Below, in pieces: positions 9,694-16,813 of a stretch of DNA of 64,000 nt. Position 1 is the stretch's first letter. Each line of letters begins with the position of its first letter. The DNA comes from Sulfuricystis thermophila (GTDB lineage: Bacteria; Pseudomonadota; Gammaproteobacteria; Burkholderiales; Rhodocyclaceae): NCBI RefSeq assembly GCF_004323595.1, contig NZ_AP019373.1, positions 2,673,316 through 2,737,315 on the forward strand. The letters are read 5' to 3'. The translations under genes and the position numbers were made by a program. Under the pieces are notes generated by a model, which saw nothing but the letters and a program-made list of their open reading frames with translations, did no database searches and had not been told where the DNA came from.

Positions 9694-11793
9694 TCAGTGC
9701 GTCGTCAGCTCTCCGCCGCTGAGCAGCCGGGCGAAATCCTCGAAGGCCAGTGGCCGCGCGAACAGATAACCTTGCGCCAGATCACAGCCGAAATCGCGCA
9801 GGATCTGCGCCTGGGTCTCCGTTTCGACGCCTTCGGCCACCACCGTCATGCCCAGACTGCGGCCCATCTGGATGATCGTCTGGACGATCTTGCGGCTCTT
9901 TTCATCGTGCTCGAGGCCGCCGACGAAGGCCTGGTCGATCTTGAGCTTGTCCACATGCAGGCGCAGCAGGTTGCCGAGGTTCGAATAACCGGTGCCGAAG
10001 TCATCCACCGCGATGGCGATCCCGGCGCTGGCAAAGGTTTCCAGCGAGCGGATGAGCTGTTCGTTTTCGCTGGCGAGCGCGCTTTCGGTGATTTCGACTT
10101 CCAGACGCTGCGGCGGCAGCCCACTGGCTTCGATCAGTTCGAGCACCTGCGGCGCACAGCCATGATCGAATTGCAGCGGCGAAAAATTCACCGCAATGCC
10201 GAAGTCGCGCATCCCACCGTTCAGGCGCGTACCCAACTCGCAGGCTTCACGCAACACCCACTGGCCCAGCAGCTTGATGAGGCCGGATTCTTCGGCGGCG
10301 GCGACGAGTTCGGCGGGCGAGGGCAGCGAAATGCCCTCGTGGCGGGCCAGGCGTAACAGGACTTCGACACCGGCGATCGCTCCGTCGGCAAGCCGCACCT
10401 GGGGCTGCCAGGCAAGCGTCAGTCCCGACGAGCCGAGCGCCTTGCGCAGAACGTCCGCCGCCTCGATGCGCCGCGCCAGGCGGAGGTGCATGTCGCTGGC
10501 GAAGAATTTGTAGCAACTGCGACCCTGCTGCTTGGCGCCATACATCGCCGTATCGGCGTTCATCAGCAGGGTCTCGACCGTGTCGCCGTCGCCCGGGTAA
10601 CGGGCGATACCGACCGAGGCGGCGAGGAAGAATTCCCGTGCGTCGACGGTGAACGGCTCGGTGAATGCGGAGAGCAGTTTTTCCGCGATGTCGACCAGGC
10701 TGGCTTCGTCCTCGATGTCCTCGACGATGACGGCGAACTCGTCGCCGCCGAGCCGCGCCACCGTGTCGTTGGCGCGCACCAGCCCGGTCAGCCGGCGAGC
10801 CGCCTCGACCAGAATACGGTCGCCGATGCCGTGGCCGTGGGTATCGTTGATGTCCTTGAAGCGGTCGAGGTCGAGGAACAGCACGCCGACTTCGGTGTCG
10901 TTGCGTTGGGCGCGGGCGATCGCCTGGCCGAGACGGTCGAGCAGCAGGCGACGGTTCGGCAGTCCGGTCAGCGCATCGTGATAGGCGAGATGCATCAGCT
11001 GCGCGCGCAGCTCCTTGTGCGTGCCGATGTCGGCGAACACGCCGACGTAATAGCGAGGCGCGCCCTGCTCGTCGCGCACCACGTCGATGTGCAGCCATTC
11101 GGGGTAGATCTCGCCGCTCTTGCGACGGTTCCAGATTTCGCCTTCCCAGGAACCCGACTCGTCGATCTCGCGCCACATCGCGGCATAGAACGCGGCATCG
11201 TGACGACCCGACTTGAGCAATGCCGGCGTCTGGCCGATCGCCTCTTCCTCGGCATAGCCGGTGGTGCGGCAGAAGGCGGCATTGACGAGCAGGATGCGGC
11301 CTTGCGCATCGGTGACCATGATGCCCTCGGCCGTGGCATCGAACACCGCGGCGGCGATCTTGCGGTTTTCCAGCTCGCAGCGCAGATTGCCGATCAGGCG
11401 CTCGCGCTCCTCGTTGAGCGCGCGTTCTTGCTCCATCAGGGCGGCAACGAGCGACAGCCTCGAAACCACGCCCCGAAATGCGCCGTCGGCCTCGACGATC
11501 GGCAGGTAATCACAGCGCTCCTGCTCGAGCCGCGCCCAGACCTCGTCGACCGGCGTGTCAGGCGCAAGGACGGGCGGCTGACGCCGCACCAGGAGATCGG
11601 CGAATACCCGCGCCGGGAACAGCGCCGCTTCGCGGACTTCCACCAGTCCGAGGAAACGGTTGCCGTCACCATCTTCCTCGAAGACCGCATACACCAGCAC
11701 CTCGTTGCCGTTCTTCGCGGCCACGTCGCGATAGCGCTGCATCGCGCCGACGACGCGATGACGCGGGCACAGGCAGTCGCGGGCGGTCAGCAT
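9694..11793 (-). CDS. c-di-GMP signalling protein with CBS-like, PAS, GGDEF and EAL domains
   Basis: The protein has 699 residues. A CBS-like N-terminal region occupies about residues 60-125 (PVDEVWARL, YLPIVEADG), followed by a short coiled stretch. PAS with PAC lies at about 145-265, GGDEF at about 270-430 and EAL at about 440-690. The diguanylate cyclase motif is intact (LGGDEFAV). In the phosphodiesterase domain the signature is EVL rather than EAL (GVEVLLR). The downstream catalytic segments are present: NFSPLQF, LEVEITES, DDFGTGYSN, LKIDQAFV, VAEGVE and AQGYLF. It probably both makes and degrades c-di-GMP in response to a PAS-sensed signal. It lies 1 bp after a small gene and shares its FNR-type promoter. 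The Leu tRNA follows. Confidence 0.9.
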   Translation of the reverse strand: MLTARDCLCPRHRVVGAMQRYRDVAAKNGNEVLVYAVFEEDGDGNRFLGLVEVREAALFPARVFADLLVRRQPPVLAPDTPVDEVWARLEQERCDYLPIVEADGAFRGVVSRLSLVAALMEQERALNEERERLIGNLRCELENRKIAAAVFDATAEGIMVTDAQGRILLVNAAFCRTTGYAEEEAIGQTPALLKSGRHDAAFYAAMWREIDESGSWEGEIWNRRKSGEIYPEWLHIDVVRDEQGAPRYYVGVFADIGTHKELRAQLMHLAYHDALTGLPNRRLLLDRLGQAIARAQRNDTEVGVLFLDLDRFKDINDTHGHGIGDRILVEAARRLTGLVRANDTVARLGGDEFAVIVEDIEDEASLVDIAEKLLSAFTEPFTVDAREFFLAASVGIARYPGDGDTVETLLMNADTAMYGAKQQGRSCYKFFASDMHLRLARRIEAADVLRKALGSSGLTLAWQPQVRLADGAIAGVEVLLRLARHEGISLPSPAELVAAAEESGLIKLLGQWVLREACELGTRLNGGMRDFGIAVNFSPLQFDHGCAPQVLELIEASGLPPQRLEVEITESALASENEQLIRSLETFASAGIAIAVDDFGTGYSNLGNLLRLHVDKLKIDQAFVGGLEHDEKSRKIVQTIIQMGRSLGMTVVAEGVETETQAQILRDFGCDLAQGYLFARPLAFEDFARLLSGGELTTH

Positions 11794-11794
11794 G

Positions 11795-12139
11795 TCATTG
11801 CGGCGTCCCGCCCGCCGCTTCGAGTCCGATCTCGACCTCCAGGTCGAGATGCAGGATTTCCTCGGGACCCATCAGCGGTTTGACGTGGTCGAGGATGAAG
11901 TGGCGCAGCGTCTCGGCATCGACCTTGCGCAGAATGGCGCTGCGCACCAGCACATCGCCGATCACTTCGTCTTCGATCGGCACGTGTTCGAAAGGGGTCG
12001 TCATCAGCAGCGCGAGCGCCTTGCCCATCGCAACCTGGCCGATCGGCGAAAGCCGGCCGAGGACGAGCCCGTCGACGATGGGCGGCAAGACGAACTCGCG
12101 CGCCCGCATCTTGATCATCTGCCGCTGGATCTTTTTCAT
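11795..12139 (-). CDS. conserved-looking small protein of unknown function
   Basis: I do not recognise this 114-residue protein. It starts basic (MKKIQRQMIKMRAREF) and contains a hydrophobic-acidic middle and an acidic C-terminus (HLDLEVEIGLEAAGG). The ATG at 12139 has the Shine-Dalgarno sequence GAGGGG at proper spacing; an in-frame start 75 nt upstream would add residues with no such support. It is the first gene after a perfect FNR-type box, with the GGDEF/EAL gene 1 bp downstream, so it may be a partner or target in c-di-GMP signalling. That role is inferred from position only. Confidence 0.6.
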   Translation of the reverse strand: MKKIQRQMIKMRAREFVLPPIVDGLVLGRLSPIGQVAMGKALALLMTTPFEHVPIEDEVIGDVLVRSAILRKVDAETLRHFILDHVKPLMGPEEILHLDLEVEIGLEAAGGTPQ

Positions 12140-12205
12140 TTGTGCCCCTCGCCGCAGCCAGCGCCCCCCTTGCATGGCTGACGGTCGCCAATACCCTTCC
12201 GACTC

Positions 12206-12253
12206 ACACGTCATTAAACCATATTATTCACATGGGGATTTGATTGCAATCAA
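12206..12253 (-). promoter_or_regulatory. FNR/Anr-type box and class II promoter for the GGDEF/EAL operon
   Basis: TTGATTGCAATCAA at 12240-12253 is a perfect match to the FNR palindrome TTGAT-N4-ATCAA. On the minus strand a -10-like TTTAAT lies at 12218-12213, placing a start near 12206 with the box centred about 41 bp upstream. That is the spacing of FNR-activated class II promoters. The leader to the ATG at 12139 is about 67 nt. Confidence 0.7.
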
Positions 12254-12274
12254 TTTTGATCCCTCGGGGGCGAC

Positions 12275-13003
12275 TCACCACTGCCGCCGGATGATGTCGC
12301 GGATCAGGTGCAGCCGGCGGTGAAAGAAATGGTCGGCGCCGGGGATGACGACGACCGGCAAATCGAGCGGCTCGGCCCAGGCGAGCACGTTTTCGAGCGG
12401 CACGGTCGTGTCCTTCGCGCCATGGATGACGATCGTATCGGCCGGCACGGCCTCGGTTTCGTAGCGGCGCAGCCCTGCGACCATGCCGTCGCCGGGCCGC
12501 CCCAAGACGGCATGCGCCCCACCGTGGGGGGCAGCGAGCCGCGCTTCTGTTGTAAGCGGCGAGCGTGGGGGGCCAATCATGCCCGCCGCGGTGCCGACCA
12601 GCACTAGCCGGCTCGCCGCATCGCCGGCGGCAGCCAGGCGCTTGGCCACCTTGGTGACGACATGGGCGCCAAAAGAGAAGCCGGCGAGATAGACGGGCAG
12701 CTCGCTGCCGAAACGCTGGCGCGCCCACGAATGCACGACGAGCAGGTCCTCGGCTTCGCCCTCGCCGTGGTCATGCACGCCTTCTGAGCCGCCGACGCCG
12801 CGGAAATTGGGCCGCAGCGCGACACAGCCGAGCTCGCGGAAGGTGCGCGCTAGGGTCGTCACCACCTTGTTGTCGGCGGTGCCGCCATAGAGCGGATGCG
12901 GATGCGCGATCAACGCAATGCCGGCCGGCGCATCGCGCGTCTCGACGAACACCTCGATCTTGCCCGCCGGGCCGTCGAGGAGAACGTGCTCTTTGTGCGT
13001 CAT
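12275..13003 (-). CDS. alpha/beta hydrolase (COG2945-like) with an in-frame palindromic insert
   Basis: This 242-residue serine hydrolase has the nucleophile Ser110 in LAGFSFGAHV, an acid around Asp198 (IHGAKDTTVP) and a histidine near 225 (PGADHFFHRRLH). N-terminal segments HPHPLYGGT and RPNFRGVGGSEG are typical of this family, whose substrates are mostly unknown. About 25-35 residues between GTAAG (near 141) and the YETEAVPADT strand look extra for the family. They coincide with a 75-bp palindrome in the DNA. It overlaps the ferredoxin gene by 4 bp. Confidence 0.82.
   Translation of the reverse strand: MTHKEHVLLDGPAGKIEVFVETRDAPAGIALIAHPHPLYGGTADNKVVTTLARTFRELGCVALRPNFRGVGGSEGVHDHGEGEAEDLLVVHSWARQRFGSELPVYLAGFSFGAHVVTKVAKRLAAAGDAASRLVLVGTAAGMIGPPRSPLTTEARLAAPHGGAHAVLGRPGDGMVAGLRRYETEAVPADTIVIHGAKDTTVPLENVLAWAEPLDLPVVVIPGADHFFHRRLHLIRDIIRRQW
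12509..12583. repeat. 75-bp imperfect palindrome inside the hydrolase gene
   Basis: The outer arms are GGCATG (12509-12514) and CATGCC (12578-12583). Within them are GC-rich arms (GTGGGGGGC towards the left, GTGGGGGGCC towards the right) and a centre built from GCGAGCCGCGCTT and AAGCGGCGAGC around CTGTTGT. At 75 bp it is a whole number of codons and adds about 25 residues to the hydrolase without breaking the frame. It resembles the GC-rich intergenic palindromes common in betaproteobacteria. Confidence 0.75.
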
Positions 13004-13317
13004 TGGTTGTCGATCAGCAACCGCTCGACGATCTTGCCTTGGGCGAGGTGCGATTCAACGATCTCGTCGATGTCTTCCTGATCGACGTAGGTGTACCAGA
13101 CGGCTTCGGGATAGACGACGATCACCGGCCCTTTGTCACAGCGGTCGAGACAGCCGGCGCTATTGACGCGCACCTTGCCCGGAATCGCCTCACCCATGCT
13201 TTTGACCTTTTCCTTGCAGTAGTCGCGCATCGCCTGGGCGTTGTGGTTGTTGCAGCACATCTCGCCCGGCTCGCGCTGGTTGGTGCAGAAAAACAGATGA
13301 TATTGGTAGTAGCTCAT
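13000..13317 (-). CDS. thioredoxin-like [2Fe-2S] ferredoxin
   Basis: The protein has 105 residues with four candidate cluster cysteines. Cys11 and Cys21 or Cys22 lie in FFCTNQREPGEMCC, and two more lie in NSAGCLDRCDKGP, the pattern of the thioredoxin-fold 2Fe-2S family (related to NuoE and Shethna-type ferredoxins). I chose ATG 13317 (MSYYQYH) because GGAGAG lies just upstream; an ATG 12 nt earlier is also in frame. The C-terminal VVYPEAVWYTYVDQED is family-typical. The stop overlaps the hydrolase start. The redox partner is unknown. Confidence 0.85.
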   Translation of the reverse strand: MSYYQYHLFFCTNQREPGEMCCNNHNAQAMRDYCKEKVKSMGEAIPGKVRVNSAGCLDRCDKGPVIVVYPEAVWYTYVDQEDIDEIVESHLAQGKIVERLLIDNQ

Positions 13318-13361
13318 CGCTCTCTCCATCGTCTTAGGGTCGGATGCGCCAATTTACCAAA

Positions 13362-13447
13362 GAGCTTGTGAAAAAATTCGTCGCGAGCCCAGCCAGGTTG
13401 GGGCTCGACCCCAAGATGGCAAGCGCAGCAGAATTTTTCACAAGCTC
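13362..13447. mobile_element. 86-bp element with perfect inverted ends
   Basis: The left arm GAGCTTGTGAAAAAATTC (13362-13379) is inverted as GAATTTTTCACAAGCTC (13431-13447), differing only by one A in the A-run. The interior holds a second inverted pair, CGAGCCC and GGGCTCG. The flanks AAAG/AAAG are a possible short duplication. It lies directly against a 24-bp repeat copy, and both fill the gap before the MFS gene. Only one copy is present in this window. Confidence 0.7.
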
Positions 13448-13448
13448 A

Positions 13449-13472
13449 AAGTCGGCGCTGGCGGGACGGCAT
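13449..13472 (-). repeat. 24-bp dispersed repeat, copy at 13449
   Basis: Reads AAGTCGGCGCTGGCGGGACG then GCAT, an almost exact reverse-complement copy. It ends 9 bp before the MFS ATG at 13482. Confidence 0.9.
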
Positions 13473-13481
13473 AATGCGGCC

Positions 13482-14744
13482 ATGAGTGCCGTCGCCCTTC
13501 CCCTCGATCCCGCCAGGGAAAAGCTGCTCCTGATCGTGCTCGCCGGCATCCAGTTCGCGCACATCGTGGACTTCATGATCATGATGCCGCTCGGGCCGAT
13601 CCTGATGCGCGAATTCGGCATCGACGCGCAGCAGTTCGGCCTACTGGTCTCGGCCTATACCTTCACCGCCGGCGCCGCCGGCGTGCTGGCGGCAATGATC
13701 GTCGACCGCTTCGAAAGAAAGCGCCTGTTGCTGACGATCTTTGCCCTGTTCGCGCTCGCGACACTGTTCTGCGGTCTGGCGCCCGGCTATGTCACGCTGC
13801 TCGCGGCGCGCTCTTTCGCCGGCGCCTTCGGCGGCGTGCTCGGCTCGATGGTGCATACCATCGTCGGCGACGTGATTCCCTTCGAGCGCCGCGGCCGCGC
13901 CGCCGGGGTCGTGATGTCGGCCTTTTCGCTGTCTACCGTCGCCGGGGTGCCGACCTCGCTCTTTCTTGCCAACCATTTCGGCTGGCGCAGCCCTTTTTTC
14001 CTGATCGCCGGGCTCGCGCTCGTCTTGCTGCTGGTTGGCCTCGCGCAATTGCCGGCGCTGCGCGGCCACCTGCCCGCGGCGGTCATCGACGAGGAAGAGC
14101 GCGCCCATCCGCTCGCCGCGATGCGCGATGTGCTCTGCAACGCCAACCATTTGCGGGCGCTCGCCTTCATGGCGCTGATGATGCTGGCCGGCTTCACGGT
14201 GATTCCCTACATCACGATCTACGCGACCGCCAACGTCGGCATCCGCCAAGAGGACATTCCGCTGATGTATCTGGCCGGGGGTTGCGCGACCTTCTTCACC
14301 GCGCGCTGGATCGGTCGGCTGGCCGACCGCCATGGCAAGGTGCGGGTGTTCCGCATCGTCTCGCTCGCAGCGCTGGTGCCGCTCTTCGTGCAGACCCACC
14401 TGCCGCCGGTGCCGCTTTGGCTGATGGTGGCCTGCGCGACGGTGTTCTTCATCTTGGTGCCGGGGCGCATGGTGCCGGCGATGGCGATCATCACCTCGGC
14501 GGTCGAACCGCGTCTGCGCGGCACTTTCATGTCTCTGAACGGCGCGGTGCAGAACCTGTTCTCGGGGCTGGCCGCCTACCTCGGCGGCCTGATGATCGCG
14601 ATGGAGGACGGCCGGCTGGTCGGCTATGGCACGGTCGGCTTTCTGGCGATGGGCGCGACGGTCTTGGCGGTGCTTTTCGTCGACCGCATCCGCATGGAGG
14701 GTGCCGTCCCGCCAGCGCCGACTTCAACCCAGATTGTCCATTAG
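13482..14744 (+). CDS. MFS transporter (drug/sugar efflux type)
   Basis: This 420-residue major facilitator has about 12 hydrophobic segments. The first is IVLAGIQFAHIVDFMIMMPLG, and the basic loop between helices 2 and 3 contains VDRFERKRLLL. It resembles AraJ/YdhP-like efflux carriers, but the substrate is unknown. I chose ATG 13482; an in-frame start at 13344 would translate the 86-bp element and the 24-bp repeat. The last 14 residues (from GAVPPAP) are encoded by another 24-bp repeat and by the end of MITE copy 2. The element's terminal repeat supplies the TAG stop. Confidence 0.85.
   Translation: MSAVALPLDPAREKLLLIVLAGIQFAHIVDFMIMMPLGPILMREFGIDAQQFGLLVSAYTFTAGAAGVLAAMIVDRFERKRLLLTIFALFALATLFCGLAPGYVTLLAARSFAGAFGGVLGSMVHTIVGDVIPFERRGRAAGVVMSAFSLSTVAGVPTSLFLANHFGWRSPFFLIAGLALVLLLVGLAQLPALRGHLPAAVIDEEERAHPLAAMRDVLCNANHLRALAFMALMMLAGFTVIPYITIYATANVGIRQEDIPLMYLAGGCATFFTARWIGRLADRHGKVRVFRIVSLAALVPLFVQTHLPPVPLWLMVACATVFFILVPGRMVPAMAIITSAVEPRLRGTFMSLNGAVQNLFSGLAAYLGGLMIAMEDGRLVGYGTVGFLAMGATVLAVLFVDRIRMEGAVPPAPTSTQIVH
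14701..14724 (+). repeat. 24-bp dispersed repeat, copy at 14701
   Basis: Exact consensus (GTGCCGTCCCGCCAGCGCCG then ACTT), translated as the C-terminal AVPPAPT of the MFS protein. Its last two bases are the start of the TTCAA target duplication of MITE copy 2, so that element inserted at the edge of this repeat. Confidence 0.92.
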
Positions 14745-14932
14745 ACCGGCTGTTTCACCATAGGCATGCGAAGCGATCATTTCATCGCCCTACACGGCGG
14801 TTTTCGGGCTGCGGGCGGCATCTTCGCGCCCCCGCTCCTCGCCAATAGACACAGTTATTGGCTCGTCGCGCGGACGCAAATCTGCTCGCCCTCGCCTTCG
14901 AAACCCGCTCGTGTTCCAATGGACAATCTGGG
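14728..14932 (+). mobile_element. MITE-like element, copy 2 (205 bp)
   Basis: Ends CCCAGATTGTCCATTAG and CCAATGGACAATCTGGG are perfect inverted partners over the first 15 bp. The 5-bp direct repeats TTCAA lie at 14723-14727 and 14933-14937. It is close to copy 1 along its whole length and has the same orientation. It lies between the convergent MFS and mazG-like genes and touches both: it contains the MFS stop TAG (14742-14744), and the mazG stop lies in its right-hand duplication. Confidence 0.92.
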
Positions 14933-14933
14933 T

Positions 14934-15254
14934 TCAAGGGGCGGGATATTTGATGGCGTTTTTCGCGATCTTGTCGCGCGCGGCGGCGATGAGATCGATG
15001 CCGAGGCAGTCGGCGAGTTCCACCAGATAGATCAGCGTGTCGGCCACCTCGTCGCGGATGGCGGCGAGCTTTTCCGGTGGCGGCGCGAGGCTTTCTTCGG
15101 GCGTGGCCCACTGGAAATGCTCGACCAGCTCGGCGGCCTCGACGATCATCGCCATCGCCAGGTTCTTCGGCGTGTGGTATTGCCGCCAGTCGCGCGCGGC
15201 GGCGAAATCGCGCAAGGCAAGTTTCAGGGTTTCGAGGTCATGGATGTCGTTCAT
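14934..15254 (-). CDS. MazG-like nucleotide pyrophosphohydrolase
   Basis: This 106-residue single-domain all-alpha NTP pyrophosphohydrolase probably cleans house by hydrolysing (d)NTPs such as dCTP-like substrates. Metal-binding residues are visible in MIVEAAELVEHFQW (near residues 36-49) and DEVADTLIYLVELAD (near 72-86). The ATG at 15254 overlaps the vanZ stop (ATGA). The TGA stop is within the right TTCAA duplication of MITE copy 2 and would also have existed before the insertion. It is the last gene of the ubiU-to-mazG operon. Confidence 0.88.
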   Translation of the reverse strand: MNDIHDLETLKLALRDFAAARDWRQYHTPKNLAMAMIVEAAELVEHFQWATPEESLAPPPEKLAAIRDEVADTLIYLVELADCLGIDLIAAARDKIAKNAIKYPAP

Positions 15255-16303
15255 CGTTCGCTCCGGGAAAGCATCAGCCAAGGCAGCGCAAAGAAAGGCC
15301 ACAAGGCGGTGGCCAGCCGGGTCAGGCCATTGAAGTTGAGGAAGTGCCCCTGCTGCCAGACGCGCAATGTATCGGCGAGATAAGGATTGTCCGGCATCAG
15401 ATTCACCAGCACGGCGGCCACCATCAACGCCAGCGCGGCGATCGCCTGGCGCACGGCGGGCGCGAAGGCCATCGCGGCGCCCCAGAGCAGCAGACCGAGC
15501 GCGAGTCCCGCCAGGGTGCCGGGCGTGGCCCAGGCAAGACCATGCACGCCTTGCATCAGCACGAAGAGCGCGGCGCTCTTGACGACGAGGGCGAGCAGAA
15601 TCAGCGCCAGAGGAAACCGGAAAGGGCGGGCTCTCGCCAGCCGCGCGCCGATCAGCGCGATCGCCACGGTTTGTGCGGCGACCGTGGCCAGCTCGAAGCT
15701 TCTGATGCGCTCCGCCGCGAAGTCGAGCGCGGCCGGCAAGCCAAACAGCCCGCGCAGGTTGCCGCTGCCGAACAGGATGCTTTCCGGATCGAGCTGAGTC
15801 ATGAGCCAAAACGCGACGAGCAGAAGGCCGGCGTCGCCGCCCGCGCCGGGCAGGAAGCGCCGCTCGCGCCAGCGGTGGAGGCGCCCGCCGTCGAGCAGTG
15901 TGCGTCCTCCCGCCAGCCCAAGGAAGGCGCCGATCAGCGCGCCGACGCTGTTGCAGGCGAAATCGAGATTCGACGGCACGCGGCTGGGCAGGAAGTTCTG
16001 CACGATCTCGATGCCGAGGCTCAGGCCCGCGCCGATGAGCAGCGCCAAGCCGATCGCAAGGATCGGGGCCAGGTGCCGGATGAGCGCTGCCGTCCAGAAG
16101 AAGCCGAGCGGCAGATAGGCCAGCACGTTGGCGGCGAGATCGAAGGTAGTGAAATAACGCGGCCAGCCCGCGCTCAGGAAGGCGAGCGGATCGACGCCCG
16201 TATCGCGCCAACCGGCAAACGGATAGAGGCTGCCGTAGGCGACGAGCAGCGTCCAAGCACCGGCGAGTTTGAGCGGCAGATTCGAGGAGGCGCGTGCCGT
16301 CAC
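15251..16303 (-). CDS. VanZ-family membrane protein
   Basis: The protein has 350 residues with about nine hydrophobic segments. The N-terminal part is VanZ-like: YGSLYPFAGWR, then NVLAYLPLGFFW, and the conserved EIVQNFLPSR-x5-D segment. Function is unknown; some VanZ proteins affect glycopeptide tolerance. The start is GTG 16303, which lies inside a copy of the 24-bp repeat. No better start is visible, so the repeat appears to provide the initiation codon. It sits 15 bp after ubiT and overlaps the mazG-like gene by 4 bp. Confidence 0.78.
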   Translation of the reverse strand: MTARASSNLPLKLAGAWTLLVAYGSLYPFAGWRDTGVDPLAFLSAGWPRYFTTFDLAANVLAYLPLGFFWTAALIRHLAPILAIGLALLIGAGLSLGIEIVQNFLPSRVPSNLDFACNSVGALIGAFLGLAGGRTLLDGGRLHRWRERRFLPGAGGDAGLLLVAFWLMTQLDPESILFGSGNLRGLFGLPAALDFAAERIRSFELATVAAQTVAIALIGARLARARPFRFPLALILLALVVKSAALFVLMQGVHGLAWATPGTLAGLALGLLLWGAAMAFAPAVRQAIAALALMVAAVLVNLMPDNPYLADTLRVWQQGHFLNFNGLTRLATALWPFFALPWLMLSRSER

Positions 16304-16317
16304 GCCAGCGCCGAGTA
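16294..16317 (+). repeat. 24-bp dispersed repeat, copy at 16294
   Basis: Reads GTGCCGTCACGCCAGCGCC then GAGTA. The change to CAC creates, on the minus strand, the GTG used as start codon of the VanZ gene at 16303. It also ends 1 bp short of the ubiT stop. Confidence 0.82.
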
Positions 16318-16318
16318 T

Positions 16319-16813
16319 CTAGATGCCGCGCGGCGCCGAGAGCCGTTGGCGTAGGCGGGCGAAGAACTCGCCGGGAGCAAGCCGCGCCGGCGTGATGCGG
16401 GGCAGCTCGACGCCATCGAGCGTGTTCTTCACCAGCAGACCGAGATCGGTATCGCCTTCCATCAACAGACGCCGGTTGAAGAACAGCGTGTCCGGATCCT
16501 CCTCGCGGGCAAGCAGCGCGAGGAAATCGCGCGCCCGCGCCGAGAGGGTGAGATCGGCCGGCCGGGGATCGAAGACGGGATGGAAGCTGCGGCCGTTGTA
16601 GCCAAAGCGCAGCGTCATGCCGGCATCCTTGACGCGGATCGTGAAGCGCTTGCCTTTGAGCATCTCGAGCGGCTCGCGCGGGATCAGGCGACCGAGCGCG
16701 AGGTTGAGCGCGGTGACCAGCGCCAGAGTCGGCGGCAGTTGCGGCAGTTTGTCGCCCAGGCGGGCGAAGGGCGCGGGCAGCGTGAAATCGGGCAGCTTGA
16801 AGTTCTCGATCAT
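16319..16813 (-). CDS. ubiT: anaerobic ubiquinone biosynthesis accessory factor UbiT (SCP2 domain)
   Basis: UbiT is a lipid-binding SCP2-domain protein needed, with UbiU and UbiV, for oxygen-independent ubiquinone synthesis. The 164-residue protein has the N-terminal lead [20 protein letters not shown] and an SCP2 domain ([14 protein letters not shown] to about residue 150). The match rests on sequence style and on its place directly after ubiV, which it overlaps by 4 bp. The stop is next to the 24-bp repeat holding the VanZ start. Confidence 0.9.
   Translation of the reverse strand: MIENFKLPDFTLPAPFARLGDKLPQLPPTLALVTALNLALGRLIPREPLEMLKGKRFTIRVKDAGMTLRFGYNGRSFHPVFDPRPADLTLSARARDFLALLAREEDPDTLFFNRRLLMEGDTDLGLLVKNTLDGVELPRITPARLAPGEFFARLRQRLSAPRGI

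Noticed and set aside
12140..12214. Longer start for the 114-residue protein
   Set aside because: The extra 25 codons have no ribosome-binding site, whereas ATG 12139 has GAGGGG; part of the extension would also overlap the predicted leader start near 12206.
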